From: Blautia faecis
Lineage (GTDB): Bacteria > Bacillota > Clostridia > Lachnospirales > Lachnospiraceae
Assembly: GCF_020554845.1 (NCBI RefSeq)
Contig: NZ_JAJCIA010000021.1
Coordinates: forward strand, 15,922 to 79,921
Direction of reading: 5' to 3'
DNA length: 64,000 bases
Shown: one piece after another, positions 37,120-46,909 of the stretch
Layout: each line of letters begins with the position of its first letter
Position numbering within the stretch: the stretch's first letter is position 1
Position numbers and translations under genes: made by a program
The notes under the pieces: model-generated
Seen by the model: only the letters and a program-made list of their open reading frames with translations
Told to the model about the DNA's origin: nothing
The model's database searches: none

Positions 37120-38451
37120 ATGGAGTTTTTGGATGGAAGCTGGAAAAAAGAAGTGAGCAGCTGGGATGCACTGATGGGAGAAGAACTTCTGAATCAGGAA
37201 GCCATCCTGGAGGGCGCCATTCACAGTATCCGCAACATGGGAGATGTTGCATTTGTAATTATCAGAAGAAGAGAGGGTCTGTTTCAGACCGTTTTTGTAA
37301 ATGAGGATGTTGATTTTTCCATTCATGATCTGAAAGAAGGCATGACAGTAAGAGTAAAAGGTGTTGTAAATAAAGAAGAGAGAGCGCCTCATGGCAGAGA
37401 GCTTCACATTCGTGAAATTCAGGTGCTGTCTTCTCCGGCTGAACCTCTTCCTCTTGCAATCGATAAATGGAAGCTGAATACTTCTCTGGAAGCCAAATTA
37501 AATTACCGTTCCCTTTCCCTCCGCAATATTCAGGAGCGCGCAAGATTTAAAATCCAGGAAGCTTTGACAAGGGCTTTTCGTGATTATCTCTATGAAAATG
37601 GATTTACGGAAATCCATACGCCGAAGATCGGAGCCAGAGGTGCTGAGGGAGGCGCGAACCTGTTTAAACTCAGCTATTTCCATAAACCGGCTGTTCTGGC
37701 TCAGAGCCCACAGTTTTACAAACAGATGATGGTGGGAGTTTTTGACAGAGTATTTGAGACCGGACCTGTTTTCCGTGCTGAGAAACATAACACCAAGAGA
37801 CATTTAAATGAATATACAAGTCTTGATTTTGAGATGGGCTATATTGATAGCTTTGAAGAGATTATGGCTATGGAGACTGGCTTTTTACAGTATGCAATGA
37901 AGCTTTTAAAAGAGGATTATGCAAAAGAACTGGAGATCCTGAAGGTTGAGCTTCCAGATGCTTCCAGGATTCCGGCAGTTCGTTTTGATGTGGCAAAAGA
38001 GCTGGTTGCGAAGAAATACTACCGTCAGATCCGTAATCCATTTGATTTGGAGCCGGAGGAGGAAGCCCTGATTGGTCAGTATTTTAAAGAAGAATATAAT
38101 GCGGATTTTGTTTTTGTTACCCATTATCCATCTAAGAAGCGTCCGTTCTACGCAATGGATGATCCAGAGGATACCAGATTTACGTTAAGCTTTGACCTGC
38201 TTTTCCACGGCCTTGAGATCACAACAGGAGGACAGAGAATTCATGATTACAATGCCCTTCTGAAAAAGTTAGAGGACAGAGGTATGGAGACAGAAGGAAT
38301 GGAACAGTATCTGGATACATTCAAATACGGTATGCCTCCTCATGGTGGTCTTGGAATCGGTCTGGAGCGTCTTACCATGCAGCTTCTTGGGGAGGAAAAT
38401 GTCCGTGAGGCATGCCTGTTCCCAAGAGACCTGAACAGACTGGAGCCATAA
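37120..38451 (+). CDS. Aspartyl-tRNA synthetase, archaeal type (probably non-discriminating)
   Basis: A 443-residue class IIb synthetase charging tRNA with aspartate. N-terminal OB-fold at about 15-105 binds the anticodon. Motif 2 region is FRAEKHNTKRHLNEYTSLDF; motif 3 is GGLGIGLERLTMQLLG. It lacks the ~110-residue GAD insertion of bacterial AspS, so it is the short archaeal/eukaryotic form. Start 37120 has GGAGG eight bases upstream. The next genes are gatC, gatA and gatB, which turn Asp-tRNA(Asn) into Asn-tRNA(Asn), so this copy probably mischarges tRNA(Asn) on purpose. The naming aspS2 is used in some clostridia. Confidence 0.9.
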   Translation: MEFLDGSWKKEVSSWDALMGEELLNQEAILEGAIHSIRNMGDVAFVIIRRREGLFQTVFVNEDVDFSIHDLKEGMTVRVKGVVNKEERAPHGRELHIREIQVLSSPAEPLPLAIDKWKLNTSLEAKLNYRSLSLRNIQERARFKIQEALTRAFRDYLYENGFTEIHTPKIGARGAEGGANLFKLSYFHKPAVLAQSPQFYKQMMVGVFDRVFETGPVFRAEKHNTKRHLNEYTSLDFEMGYIDSFEEIMAMETGFLQYAMKLLKEDYAKELEILKVELPDASRIPAVRFDVAKELVAKKYYRQIRNPFDLEPEEEALIGQYFKEEYNADFVFVTHYPSKKRPFYAMDDPEDTRFTLSFDLLFHGLEITTGGQRIHDYNALLKKLEDRGMETEGMEQYLDTFKYGMPPHGGLGIGLERLTMQLLGEENVREACLFPRDLNRLEP

Positions 38452-38529
38452 AAAAGCTGGATATCCAGAAAAGATTTTGGTATGGATCCAGAGTAGAGCG
38501 TAATAATTTCTGTGCAGGAGGATGAGAAA

Positions 38530-38823
38530 ATGGCAAAACAGATTGACGATGAAACCATGGAAAATGTCTGCATTCTTGCAAAACTTTCGCTTACAGAAGA
38601 AGAGAAGGAAAAGGCAAAAAAAGATATGCAGGAAATGCTTGATTATGTAGATAAGCTGGATGAACTGGATACATCCAGTGTTGAACCAATGTCCCATATT
38701 TTTGGCGACCAGAATGTATTTCGTGAGGATGAAGTTACAAATGGTGACAACAGCGAGGCAATGCTTGCAAATGCGCCAAAAGCCAAAGAAGGACAGTATC
38801 AGGTTCCAAAGACCATAGGATAG
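38530..38823 (+). CDS. gatC: Asp/Glu-tRNA amidotransferase subunit C
   Basis: A 97-residue small subunit that holds GatA and GatB together. Typical sequence: DETMENVCILAKLSLTEEEK, then MLDYVDKLDELDTSSVEPMS. Start at 38530 has GGAGG nine bases upstream. It leads the gatCAB set, 79 bases after the AspRS gene. Confidence 0.95.
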   Translation: MAKQIDDETMENVCILAKLSLTEEEKEKAKKDMQEMLDYVDKLDELDTSSVEPMSHIFGDQNVFREDEVTNGDNSEAMLANAPKAKEGQYQVPKTIG

Positions 38824-38834
38824 GAGACATTCAC

Positions 38835-40307
38835 ATGGAATTAGAAAAATTAACAGCCTTACAGCTGGCTGATAAGATTAAAAAACATGAGGTCAGTGTT
38901 CTGGACGGCGTCAAGGATGTCTTTTCTAAAATAGAGGAAAAAGATAACAGAATCCACGCATATCTGGACACTTATAAAAAAGAAGCGTATGCAAGAGCAA
39001 AAGAGGTGGAAAAAGGCATTGAGGACGGAACTTATACCGGTCCTCTTGCCGGTGTTCCCATTGCCATCAAAGATAACATTTGTGTACAGGGAAAACCTAC
39101 TACCTGTGCGTCAAAAATTCTGGAAGGATTTGTTCCCCAGTATCAGGCAGAGGTGATCAGCCGGCTTGAAAAAGCAGGAATGATCATTATCGGAAAAACA
39201 AATATGGATGAGTTTGCCATGGGAAGTACGACGGAAACTTCTGCCTATGGCATTACCAGAAATCCATGGAATACAGAGCATGTTCCAGGCGGCTCCTCAG
39301 GTGGCTCCTGTGCAGCTGTAGCAGCAGGAGAGGCTTATCTGGCACTGGGCTCTGATACAGGAGGTTCCATCCGCCAGCCAAGCTCTTATTGTGGTGTAAC
39401 AGGAATGAAGCCTACTTATGGTACGGTTTCCCGTTATGGGCTGGTTGCATATGCCTCTTCTCTGGATCAGATCGGACCGATTGGAAAAGATGTGGCAGAT
39501 TGCGCAGCACTTCTGGAAGTGATCGCTGGCCATGATCCGAAAGACAGTACTTCCATTGACCGAAAAGACCTGGATTTTTCCAGTGAGATGACAGATAAGA
39601 TTACAGGAATGAAATTTGGTGTTCCGAAGGAATATCTGTCAGAGGGAATTTCGCCAGAGGTAAAAGATGCCTTTATGGAAACCCTGAAAGTGCTGACCCA
39701 GATGGGAGCAATTGTAGAATTTTTCTCTGTCAAAACTATGGAATATATGATTCCGGCATACTATATTATTGCCAGCGCAGAAGCAAGCTCCAACCTGGAG
39801 CGCTTTGATGGCGTAAAATATGGCTATCGTGCAAAAGAATATGACGGGCTTCATGATATGTATAAATGTACTAGAACGGAGGGCTTTGGAGAAGAAGTAA
39901 AACGTCGTATCATGCTTGGTTCCTTTGTTTTAAGCTCTGGTTATTACGATGCTTATTATCTGAAAGCCCTGCGCACCAAAGCACTTATTAAAAAAGAGTT
40001 TGATCAGGCTTTTGGAAAATATGACGTGCTTCTTGCCCCGGCAGCTCCTTATACAGCGCCGAAGATCGGAGAAAGCTTAAAAGACCCTATGGCAATGTAC
40101 CTTGGGGATATTTATACAGTTGCCGTAAATCTTTGCGGACTTCCCGGAATTACAGTTCCCTGCGGAAAAGACAGTGCCGGACTTCCAATCGGAATCCAGA
40201 TGATCGGAGACTGTTTTATGGAAAGGAAGATCCTTCGTGCTGCCCATGCCTATGAAAGCGTAAGAGGAGATTTTGGAACACCAGAGGAAGGAGGTAAGAG
40301 AGCATGA
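38835..40307 (+). CDS. gatA: Asp/Glu-tRNA amidotransferase subunit A
   Basis: A 490-residue amidase that releases ammonia from glutamine for tRNA amidation. The Ser-cisSer-Lys triad region is visible: lysine in VPIAIKDNICVQGKPTTCAS, glycine/serine-rich VPGGSSGGSCAAVAAGEAYL, and SDTGGSIRQPSSYCG. Length normal. Its stop overlaps the gatB start (ATGA). Its glutamine source, glnA, is encoded 2.4 kb upstream. Confidence 0.97.
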   Translation: MELEKLTALQLADKIKKHEVSVLDGVKDVFSKIEEKDNRIHAYLDTYKKEAYARAKEVEKGIEDGTYTGPLAGVPIAIKDNICVQGKPTTCASKILEGFVPQYQAEVISRLEKAGMIIIGKTNMDEFAMGSTTETSAYGITRNPWNTEHVPGGSSGGSCAAVAAGEAYLALGSDTGGSIRQPSSYCGVTGMKPTYGTVSRYGLVAYASSLDQIGPIGKDVADCAALLEVIAGHDPKDSTSIDRKDLDFSSEMTDKITGMKFGVPKEYLSEGISPEVKDAFMETLKVLTQMGAIVEFFSVKTMEYMIPAYYIIASAEASSNLERFDGVKYGYRAKEYDGLHDMYKCTRTEGFGEEVKRRIMLGSFVLSSGYYDAYYLKALRTKALIKKEFDQAFGKYDVLLAPAAPYTAPKIGESLKDPMAMYLGDIYTVAVNLCGLPGITVPCGKDSAGLPIGIQMIGDCFMERKILRAAHAYESVRGDFGTPEEGGKRA

Positions 40308-41743
40308 AACAGTATGAGACTATTATCGGACTTGAGGTTCATGTAGAACTTGCCACCAGAACAAAGATTTTCTGCGGCTGCTCCACAGCATTTGGAGGGG
40401 CACCCAATACCCACACCTGTCCGGTGTGTACTGGTATGCCAGGTTCTCTTCCGGTATTAAACAAAAAGGTGGTAGAATTTGCCCTGCGCGCAGGACTTGC
40501 CACAAACTGCAGCATCAATCAGTATTGCAAATTTGACCGTAAGAACTATTTTTATCCGGATAATCCGCAGAACTACCAGATTTCCCAGCTGTATCTGCCA
40601 ATCTGCCATGATGGATTTGTGGAGATCGAGACAGAAGCTGGTAAGAAAAAAGTCCGGATCCATGAGATGCATATGGAGGAGGACGCAGGTAAGCTGATCC
40701 ATGATGAGTGGGAGGACTGCTCTTTGGTAGATTACAACCGAAGCGGTGTTCCTCTGATCGAGATCGTTTCTGAGCCGGATATGAGAAGTGCAGATGAGGT
40801 TATCGCTTATCTGGAGAAGCTTCGTTGTACCATGCAGTATCTGGGTGTTTCCGATTGTAAGCTTCAGGAGGGCTCCATGCGTGCTGATGTGAACCTTTCT
40901 GTGAGAGTGGCAGGAAGCGATACACTTGGAACCAGAACAGAGATGAAGAACCTGAACTCTTTTAAGGCCATAGCACATGCTATTGAGGGCGAAAGAGAGC
41001 GTCAGATCGAGCTTCTGGAGATGGGTAAAAGCGTTACCCAGGAGACCAGAAGATGGGATGACAATAAAGAGTCTTCTCATGCAATGCGTTCTAAGGAGGA
41101 TGCAAAGGATTACCGCTATTTCCCGGATCCAGATCTTCCGCCGATCCATATTTCTGATGAGTGGATCGCAAAAATCAGAACTGAGCTGCCGGAGTTCCGG
41201 GAGGAGAAGGCTGCCCGTTATCAGAGTGAGTTTGGTCTTCCGGAGTATGATTCCCAGATTCTTACAGAGTCCAGACATCTGGCTGCTTTGTTTGAAGATG
41301 TGGCTACGCTGAGCGGCAACCCGAAAAAGGCGGCAAACTGGTTTATGGTGGAAGTGCTTCGTCTTATGAAGGAAAAAGGCATTGAGGCTGAGAAGTTAAG
41401 ATTTACACCGCAGCATCTTGCAGATCTTCTTACAATGGTCGATAAGAAGGAGGTAAGCCCACAGAACGCCAAGAAGGTATTTGAAAAGGTATTTGATGAG
41501 GATGTTGATCCGATCGCTTATGTGGAAGAGCATGGCTTAAAGATCGTGGAGGATACCGGGCTTCTTAGCAGCACCATCAGCAGGATTCTGGATGAGAACC
41601 CTGGACCGCTGTCTGAGCTTCTTGGAGGTAAAGAGAAGGTTATGGGCTTCTTTGTCGGTCAGATCATGAAGGAAATGAAGGGCAAGGCAAATCCGGCAAG
41701 CGTGAGAGAGGCGTTGCTGGCTGAGGTTGAGAAGAGAAAGTAG
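40304..41743 (+). CDS. gatB: Asp/Glu-tRNA amidotransferase subunit B
   Basis: A 479-residue subunit that phosphorylates the tRNA-bound Asp or Glu and adds ammonia. Family motifs: ETIIGLEVHVELATRTKIFC, CPVCTGMPGSLPVLN with zinc cysteines, DYNRSGVPLIEIVSEPD and the C-terminal YqeY-like tail (NPKKAANWFMVEVLRLMKE onward). The C-terminal helical domain is complete. Ends the translation-quality operon; dapL follows after 20 bases. Confidence 0.97.
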   Translation: MKQYETIIGLEVHVELATRTKIFCGCSTAFGGAPNTHTCPVCTGMPGSLPVLNKKVVEFALRAGLATNCSINQYCKFDRKNYFYPDNPQNYQISQLYLPICHDGFVEIETEAGKKKVRIHEMHMEEDAGKLIHDEWEDCSLVDYNRSGVPLIEIVSEPDMRSADEVIAYLEKLRCTMQYLGVSDCKLQEGSMRADVNLSVRVAGSDTLGTRTEMKNLNSFKAIAHAIEGERERQIELLEMGKSVTQETRRWDDNKESSHAMRSKEDAKDYRYFPDPDLPPIHISDEWIAKIRTELPEFREEKAARYQSEFGLPEYDSQILTESRHLAALFEDVATLSGNPKKAANWFMVEVLRLMKEKGIEAEKLRFTPQHLADLLTMVDKKEVSPQNAKKVFEKVFDEDVDPIAYVEEHGLKIVEDTGLLSSTISRILDENPGPLSELLGGKEKVMGFFVGQIMKEMKGKANPASVREALLAEVEKRK

Positions 41744-41763
41744 ATTTACAGGAGGATAATCAG

Positions 41764-42978
41764 ATGGTTACCGTTAATCATAATTATTTAAAACTGCCAG
41801 GAAGCTATCTTTTTTCTACAATTGGAAAAAAAGTGCGTGCCTACAAAGAAGAGAATCCGGATAAAGAGGTGATCAGCCTTGGTATTGGTGATGTGACACA
41901 GCCGCTGGTTCCGGCTATTATTGATGCTCTTCACGGGGCAGTCGAGGAGATGGCTCACGCAGAGACTTTTCACGGTTATGCGCCAGATCTGGGGTATGAA
42001 TTTCTAAGAAGGGCAATCGCAAAGAACGATTACCAGGACAGAGGATGCGATGTTGCAGCAGATGAGATTTTTGTTTCTGATGGTGCAAAAAGTGATTCCG
42101 GTAATATTCAGGAGATTTTCGGAACAGATAATAAGGTTGCTGTGTGTGACCCGGTTTATCCGGTTTATGTGGATACCAATGTTATGGCGGGCCGTACCGG
42201 AGAGTATAATACGGTTCGTGAAAATTTTGACGGTGTGATCTATATGCCATGCCGCAAGGAGAATGGATTTTTGCCGGAGCTTCCATCAGAAGTGCCGGAT
42301 CTGATCTATCTTTGCTTTCCAAATAATCCGACCGGTTCTGCTATTACAAAGGATGAACTGCAGAAATGGGTGGATTATGCCAACAAAAATGGCTGTGTGA
42401 TCATTTATGATGCAGCTTATGAGGCTTATATCTCTGAGGAAAATGTACCGCACAGTATTTATGAGTGCGAGGGTGCGAGAACATGCGCGATTGAACTTCG
42501 AAGCTTTTCTAAGAATGCCGGATTTACTGGTGTTCGTCTTGGATTTACGGTTATTCCGAAGGAACTGGTACGAGATGGGGTATCACTTCACAGTCTGTGG
42601 GCAAGACGTCACGGCACCAAGTTTAACGGTGCTCCTTATATTGTACAGAAGGCAGGAGAGGCTGTCTATTCTGAGGCAGGTAAGGCTCAGCTGAAGGATC
42701 AGGTTGGCTATTATATGAGAAATGCAAAGCTGATCCATGATGAGCTGACAAAAGCTGGCTTCTCTGTTTCCGGTGGTGTGAACGCGCCTTATATCTGGCT
42801 GGAAACACCGGATAAAATGACTTCCTGGGAGTTTTTTGATTATCTCCTTAAAAATGCAAATGTGGTTGGTACGCCAGGTTCTGGTTTTGGTTCTCATGGA
42901 GAGGGCTATTTCCGTCTGACTGCGTTTGGAACTTATGAGAATACTCTGAAAGCCATTGACAGGATCAAGAGTTTGTAA
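41764..42978 (+). CDS. dapL: LL-diaminopimelate aminotransferase
   Basis: A 404-residue PLP aminotransferase that converts tetrahydrodipicolinate directly to LL-diaminopimelate for lysine and peptidoglycan. The N-terminus NHNYLKLPGSYLFSTIGKKV and the ISLGIGDVTQPL motif are characteristic. The PLP lysine is in RSFSKNAGFTGVRLGFTV. Start follows AGGAGG. It is 20 bases after gatB, probably read from the same transcript, and is followed by a terminator. Confidence 0.96.
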   Translation: MVTVNHNYLKLPGSYLFSTIGKKVRAYKEENPDKEVISLGIGDVTQPLVPAIIDALHGAVEEMAHAETFHGYAPDLGYEFLRRAIAKNDYQDRGCDVAADEIFVSDGAKSDSGNIQEIFGTDNKVAVCDPVYPVYVDTNVMAGRTGEYNTVRENFDGVIYMPCRKENGFLPELPSEVPDLIYLCFPNNPTGSAITKDELQKWVDYANKNGCVIIYDAAYEAYISEENVPHSIYECEGARTCAIELRSFSKNAGFTGVRLGFTVIPKELVRDGVSLHSLWARRHGTKFNGAPYIVQKAGEAVYSEAGKAQLKDQVGYYMRNAKLIHDELTKAGFSVSGGVNAPYIWLETPDKMTSWEFFDYLLKNANVVGTPGSGFGSHGEGYFRLTAFGTYENTLKAIDRIKSL

Positions 42979-43003
42979 TTATAATTGAAGAAAGCTGAAA
43001 AAC

Positions 43004-43042
43004 AGGGCGCATCTCTGGCGAAAGCTGGGGATGTGCCCTTTT
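43004..43042 (+). terminator. Terminator after dapL
   Basis: AGGGCGCATCTCT / GGGGATGTGCCCT hairpin then TTTT. Confidence 0.85.
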
Positions 43043-43061
43043 ACGAAGGAGGAGTCTGGAT

Positions 43062-43391
43062 ATGAAGATCAATCGTATTGAGCATATGTGTGAGGGGAAT
43101 GGACATGTGATTATCAAGGAGCTGCTGGATGAGCAGCAGTTAAATGGGAAGTGCGGGCTTTATGCAGAGGTGACTCTGGAACCGGGATGTTCTCTTGGCT
43201 TTCATATGCATTATGGGGAGAGTGAGACCTATTATATTCTGACCGGGGAAGGGGAATATAATGACAATGGGACTTCCTGGAGACATGTGAAAGCAGGCGA
43301 TATTACCTTTACACCAGATGGAAGAGGTCATGGACTGGCGAATACGGGGAATACGGATCTGGTGTTTATGGCGTTGATTATTAAAGATTGA
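43062..43391 (+). CDS. Small cupin-domain protein
   Basis: A 109-residue single-domain cupin, a small beta-barrel that usually binds a metal. Motif 1 is GFHMHYGESETYYILTGEGE, with two histidines and a glutamate as metal ligands. Motif 2 includes the third histidine in GRGHGLANTGN. Start follows GGAGG. Function is not clear from the sequence; such proteins range from isomerases to sensors. It stands alone between the dapL terminator and a gene-poor 194-base gap. Confidence 0.85.
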   Translation: MKINRIEHMCEGNGHVIIKELLDEQQLNGKCGLYAEVTLEPGCSLGFHMHYGESETYYILTGEGEYNDNGTSWRHVKAGDITFTPDGRGHGLANTGNTDLVFMALIIKD

Positions 43392-43585
43392 GAGTGTTGC
43401 TATGCTCGCAAACCTGCCGAAAATCCCCAAGCCCCACAAGCAGTACCCGCTGCCACCTCCCCTGTGTATCGGTTGGAACTGGTTCAAATGTGGTATGACT
43501 TATCACTTTGGAGAGCGGGGCTCGCAAAACGATTGCGGGGGTGTGGCAAAGGGAAAAGTATAGAAAAATATTTAGGAGTTTAGAA

Positions 43586-44848
43586 ATGAATCATACAGCA
43601 GAGAAATTACTTACATTTATCAAAGAGAGCCCTACTGCATTTCAGGCAGTGGAGATGATGAAAACAAGATTTACGGAGAATGGATTTACAGAGTTAAAGG
43701 AAGATGAGCACTGGGAGATAAAAAACGGTGGGAAGTATTTTGTGATCCGGAATCATTCGGCAATCATTGCATTTACCGTGCCAGAGGTTTCCAGCGACGT
43801 GTTCCATATTATTGCAAGCCACAGTGATTCCCCGTCTTTGAAGATCAAGGAGAATCCAGAGATGGTGGAAAATGGGTATGTGAAGCTGAATGTGGAACTT
43901 TATGGTGGTGCGCTTCTGGCTCCCTGGTTTGACCGCCCCCTTTCTGTGGCTGGACGTCTGATCGTGAAGGAGGATGAACAGATTTGTGAGAAGCTTGTGA
44001 CTGTGGACAAAGATATGTTGATGATCCCGAATCTGGCTATCCATATGAATCGTGAGGCGAACAGCGGTTATAAGTATAATGTGCAGAAGGATATGCTTCC
44101 TCTTTATGGCCTGGAGAGCGCTAAGGGATCTTTCTTTAAAACTGTGGCAGAGGCAGCAGGGGTGAAAGAAGAGGACATTCTGGGACATGATCTGTTCCTT
44201 TATAACCGCATGCCTGGTACGGTTTGGGGCAGTGAGGAGGAATTTGTCTCTGCGCCAAGACTGGATGATCTGCAGTGCGCTTTTTCCTCTATGGAAGGAC
44301 TGATTGCTGGAAAAAATGAGAAGAGCATCTGTGTACATATGGTAATGGATAATGAAGAGGTGGGAAGCGGCACCAGGCAGGGGGCTGCATCTACTTTCCT
44401 TCGGGATACCCTCCTTCGCATTAATCTGGGGCTTGGAAGAAGCTACGAGGATTATCTGATCTCTCTGGCAAAGAGCTTTATGATCTCTGCGGATAATGCA
44501 CATGCGATTCATCCGAACTACCCTGAGAAGGCGGATCCGGTGAACCGACCGCATATTAATGCCGGAATTGCGGTGAAGTATAATGCGAACCAGAAGTACT
44601 GCACAGATGGTATTTCGGCAGCGATGTTTAAGGAACTCTGTAAAGAGGCAGGGGTATCCTGTCAGGTTTACGTGAATCGTTCGGACGTAGCCGGCGGCTC
44701 CACTCTGGGAAATATTTCCAATACGCAGGTGGCTTTAAATACAGTAGATATTGGACTGCCGCAGCTGGCTATGCATTCTCCTTATGAGACTGCCGGTGTG
44801 AAAGATACCTGCGACTTTGTAAAGCTTGCGGGGGTATTTTATGCCTGA
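43586..44848 (+). CDS. M18 family aspartyl aminopeptidase
   Basis: A 420-residue two-zinc aminopeptidase that removes N-terminal acidic residues. Zinc ligands are recognisable: HIIASHSDSPSLKIK (His), SAPRLDDLQC (Asp), VMDNEEVGSGTRQGA (Glu-Glu) and the C-terminal QLAMHSPYETAG (His). Start at 43586 follows AGGAG; the longer in-frame start at 43508 has no site. Length is slightly below E. coli-like enzymes but usual for clostridial ApeB. It overlaps the next gene by eight bases, forming an operon with a HAD phosphatase and an M20 amidohydrolase. Confidence 0.93.
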   Translation: MNHTAEKLLTFIKESPTAFQAVEMMKTRFTENGFTELKEDEHWEIKNGGKYFVIRNHSAIIAFTVPEVSSDVFHIIASHSDSPSLKIKENPEMVENGYVKLNVELYGGALLAPWFDRPLSVAGRLIVKEDEQICEKLVTVDKDMLMIPNLAIHMNREANSGYKYNVQKDMLPLYGLESAKGSFFKTVAEAAGVKEEDILGHDLFLYNRMPGTVWGSEEEFVSAPRLDDLQCAFSSMEGLIAGKNEKSICVHMVMDNEEVGSGTRQGAASTFLRDTLLRINLGLGRSYEDYLISLAKSFMISADNAHAIHPNYPEKADPVNRPHINAGIAVKYNANQKYCTDGISAAMFKELCKEAGVSCQVYVNRSDVAGGSTLGNISNTQVALNTVDIGLPQLAMHSPYETAGVKDTCDFVKLAGVFYA

Positions 44849-45710
44849 TAACATTTTCAAGGGAAGCTATGAAGGTGCTTCTTCTACAGGAAGTGGACAG
44901 CAGATTCACAAAAAAGCAGTGTTTTTTGATGCTGATGGTACGATCTGTGATATTGAAAAGGGGACACCGGCCAGTGCTGTAGAGGCGATTACAAAACTGG
45001 TGAAGAATGGCCATCAGGCATGGCTGTGTACAGGAAGAAGCAGGGCGTTTGTGCCTGATTATCTGGAACAGATCCCTTTTACGGGAATGATCAGTGCCTG
45101 TGGATGTACCATTGAGAAAGATGGCAAAAGGCTTTTTAACAAGGAGATGACCACGGAGGAGGCATGGCATTCGGTGGAGGTCCTTCGGAAATACGGCATG
45201 ATTCCGGTGATGGAGGGTGCCGACTGGATGTACTACGATAAGGATGAGTATAATACAGATATTAACTGGTATGCTGATCTGATCACAAAGGCTCTGGGGG
45301 GTAAGTGGCGTCCTGTTAAGGGGTATGAACACGACCTTCATATTAATAAGATCAGTTCTAAGATCGTGCCGGGAAGTGATCCTGAGAAGGCCTGTGCGGA
45401 GCTTGAGGACTATTATGAGTTTATTGGCCATGTAGGGGAAGGTCTTGCCGGGGATACCATTGAGATGATCCCGAAAGGCTTTTCCAAGGCTGTTGGCATT
45501 GCGGCTGTATGCAGGATTTTTGATATTGCACATGAGGATACCATTGTATTTGGTGACAGCAATAATGACCTGTCTATGTTCGAATATGCAAAGACGAAGG
45601 TGGCAATGGGAAATGCGGCGCCTGGAATCAAGAAGCTGGCTGATTACGTGACAACGGATATTTTTCATTACGGGATTAAGAACGGGCTGGAGCATCTGGG
45701 ACTGATATGA
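44841..45710 (+). CDS. HAD superfamily (Cof-type) hydrolase
   Basis: A 289-residue sugar-phosphate or cofactor phosphatase of the HAD IIB class. Motif I is FFDADGTICD, motif II LCTGRSRAF, motif III/IV KGFSKAVGI and FGDSNNDLSMF. A cap domain lies at about 95-215. ATG 44841 lies within the last codons of the peptidase gene; translation is probably coupled. Its stop overlaps the next start (ATGA). Substrate unknown. Confidence 0.9.
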   Translation: MPDNIFKGSYEGASSTGSGQQIHKKAVFFDADGTICDIEKGTPASAVEAITKLVKNGHQAWLCTGRSRAFVPDYLEQIPFTGMISACGCTIEKDGKRLFNKEMTTEEAWHSVEVLRKYGMIPVMEGADWMYYDKDEYNTDINWYADLITKALGGKWRPVKGYEHDLHINKISSKIVPGSDPEKACAELEDYYEFIGHVGEGLAGDTIEMIPKGFSKAVGIAAVCRIFDIAHEDTIVFGDSNNDLSMFEYAKTKVAMGNAAPGIKKLADYVTTDIFHYGIKNGLEHLGLI

Positions 45711-46900
45711 CACAAGGATTAAATTACCAATGTAAATTTGAAAAATACAAAGAAGAACTGATAAAATTGCGGCGGCATTTCCACAGGCATCCGGAGCTGG
45801 GGCTTCAGGAGTTTGAGACTTCAGCGTTTATACAGGATTATCTGGGAAAACTAGGCTACCGGTTTCGGATTGTGGAGCCTACGGGGATCATTGCGGAGCA
45901 TCCCTGTCAGGATGCGGCAGCTTTTGCCGGCAAAAAGAAGGTTGTGCTTCGTGCAGAGCTGGATGCACTTCCTATACAGGAACAAACCGGACTGCCTTAC
46001 GCATCGGAAAATGCCGGAGTCATGCATGCCTGTGGTCATGATGGCATCGTGGCTTCGGCGTTGGTGCTGGCGAGGATTCTGGTGGAAGAGGGAGAGGCTT
46101 TTCCAGTACGGATGCGGTTTCTTTTTGAACCTGCTGAAGAAATCGGTGAAGGTGCAAAGCGAATGCTGGCAGCAGGTGCCCTTGATGGAGAACCGGATAT
46201 TTTTCTCATGTTTCATTACGCAGTGGATCAGTCTTTTGGAATGGCAGTGCATGAGGGACAGGCTTCGGCTATGATCAATGGCATGGAAATCCGTGTTCAT
46301 GGAAAATCCAGCCACTGGTGTGAGGCTCATAAGGGAATTGACAGTATTTATGCGGCTTCCCTGGTGGTAAAAGCCCTTCATGATCTGAATGAAGCGTATC
46401 AAGGAAAAGGTCCCTGCCTGATTGGAATCGGAACCATTCATGGTGGAGAATACTCTAATATTATTACAGATCTTGTGACTCTTCGGGGAAATATCCGGGC
46501 TGCTTATGAAGAAGATTACCAGGCGCTGGATAAGCGGATGAAGGAAACCTTGAATGAAATAGAAGCAAGGACGGGAACAAGGATCGAGTTGGAATATCCA
46601 AAGCCTGCGGTTCTGCCTTTTGCAAATGATCCGGAGCTTACCAGGATTGCGGAAACTGCAGGAAGGAAGATATTTGGAGAACAGTTTCTTCTGGAAGGCG
46701 AAGAGCAGCTGTTTTTGTCCGGAGACAATGCCTATCGGTATTTTTTACATACAAAGGGCTTGTTCAGTGTATTTCTGGCAGGAATTCCTGATAAGGGTTA
46801 TCCGCTGCATCATCCGAAATTCCAGATTGATGAGAATATTTTGCCATATAGCCTGGAGGCGTTGTATGAGATACTGTCTGGCATTGACAGGGATATATAA
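45707..46900 (+). CDS. M20 family amidohydrolase
   Basis: A 397-residue metal-dependent amidohydrolase related to N-acyl-amino-acid and IAA-amino-acid hydrolases. N-terminal LIKLRRHFHRHPELGLQEFE, metal ligands MHACGHDG, EPAEEIGEG and the C-terminal YPLHHPKFQID. A lid/dimerisation domain sits at about 190-305. Last gene of the peptidase/HAD/amidohydrolase operon, translationally coupled by ATGA. It may trim acylated amino acids or peptides; exact substrate unclear. Confidence 0.92.
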   Translation: MTQGLNYQCKFEKYKEELIKLRRHFHRHPELGLQEFETSAFIQDYLGKLGYRFRIVEPTGIIAEHPCQDAAAFAGKKKVVLRAELDALPIQEQTGLPYASENAGVMHACGHDGIVASALVLARILVEEGEAFPVRMRFLFEPAEEIGEGAKRMLAAGALDGEPDIFLMFHYAVDQSFGMAVHEGQASAMINGMEIRVHGKSSHWCEAHKGIDSIYAASLVVKALHDLNEAYQGKGPCLIGIGTIHGGEYSNIITDLVTLRGNIRAAYEEDYQALDKRMKETLNEIEARTGTRIELEYPKPAVLPFANDPELTRIAETAGRKIFGEQFLLEGEEQLFLSGDNAYRYFLHTKGLFSVFLAGIPDKGYPLHHPKFQIDENILPYSLEALYEILSGIDRDI

Positions 46901-46909
46901 CAGAATCCA

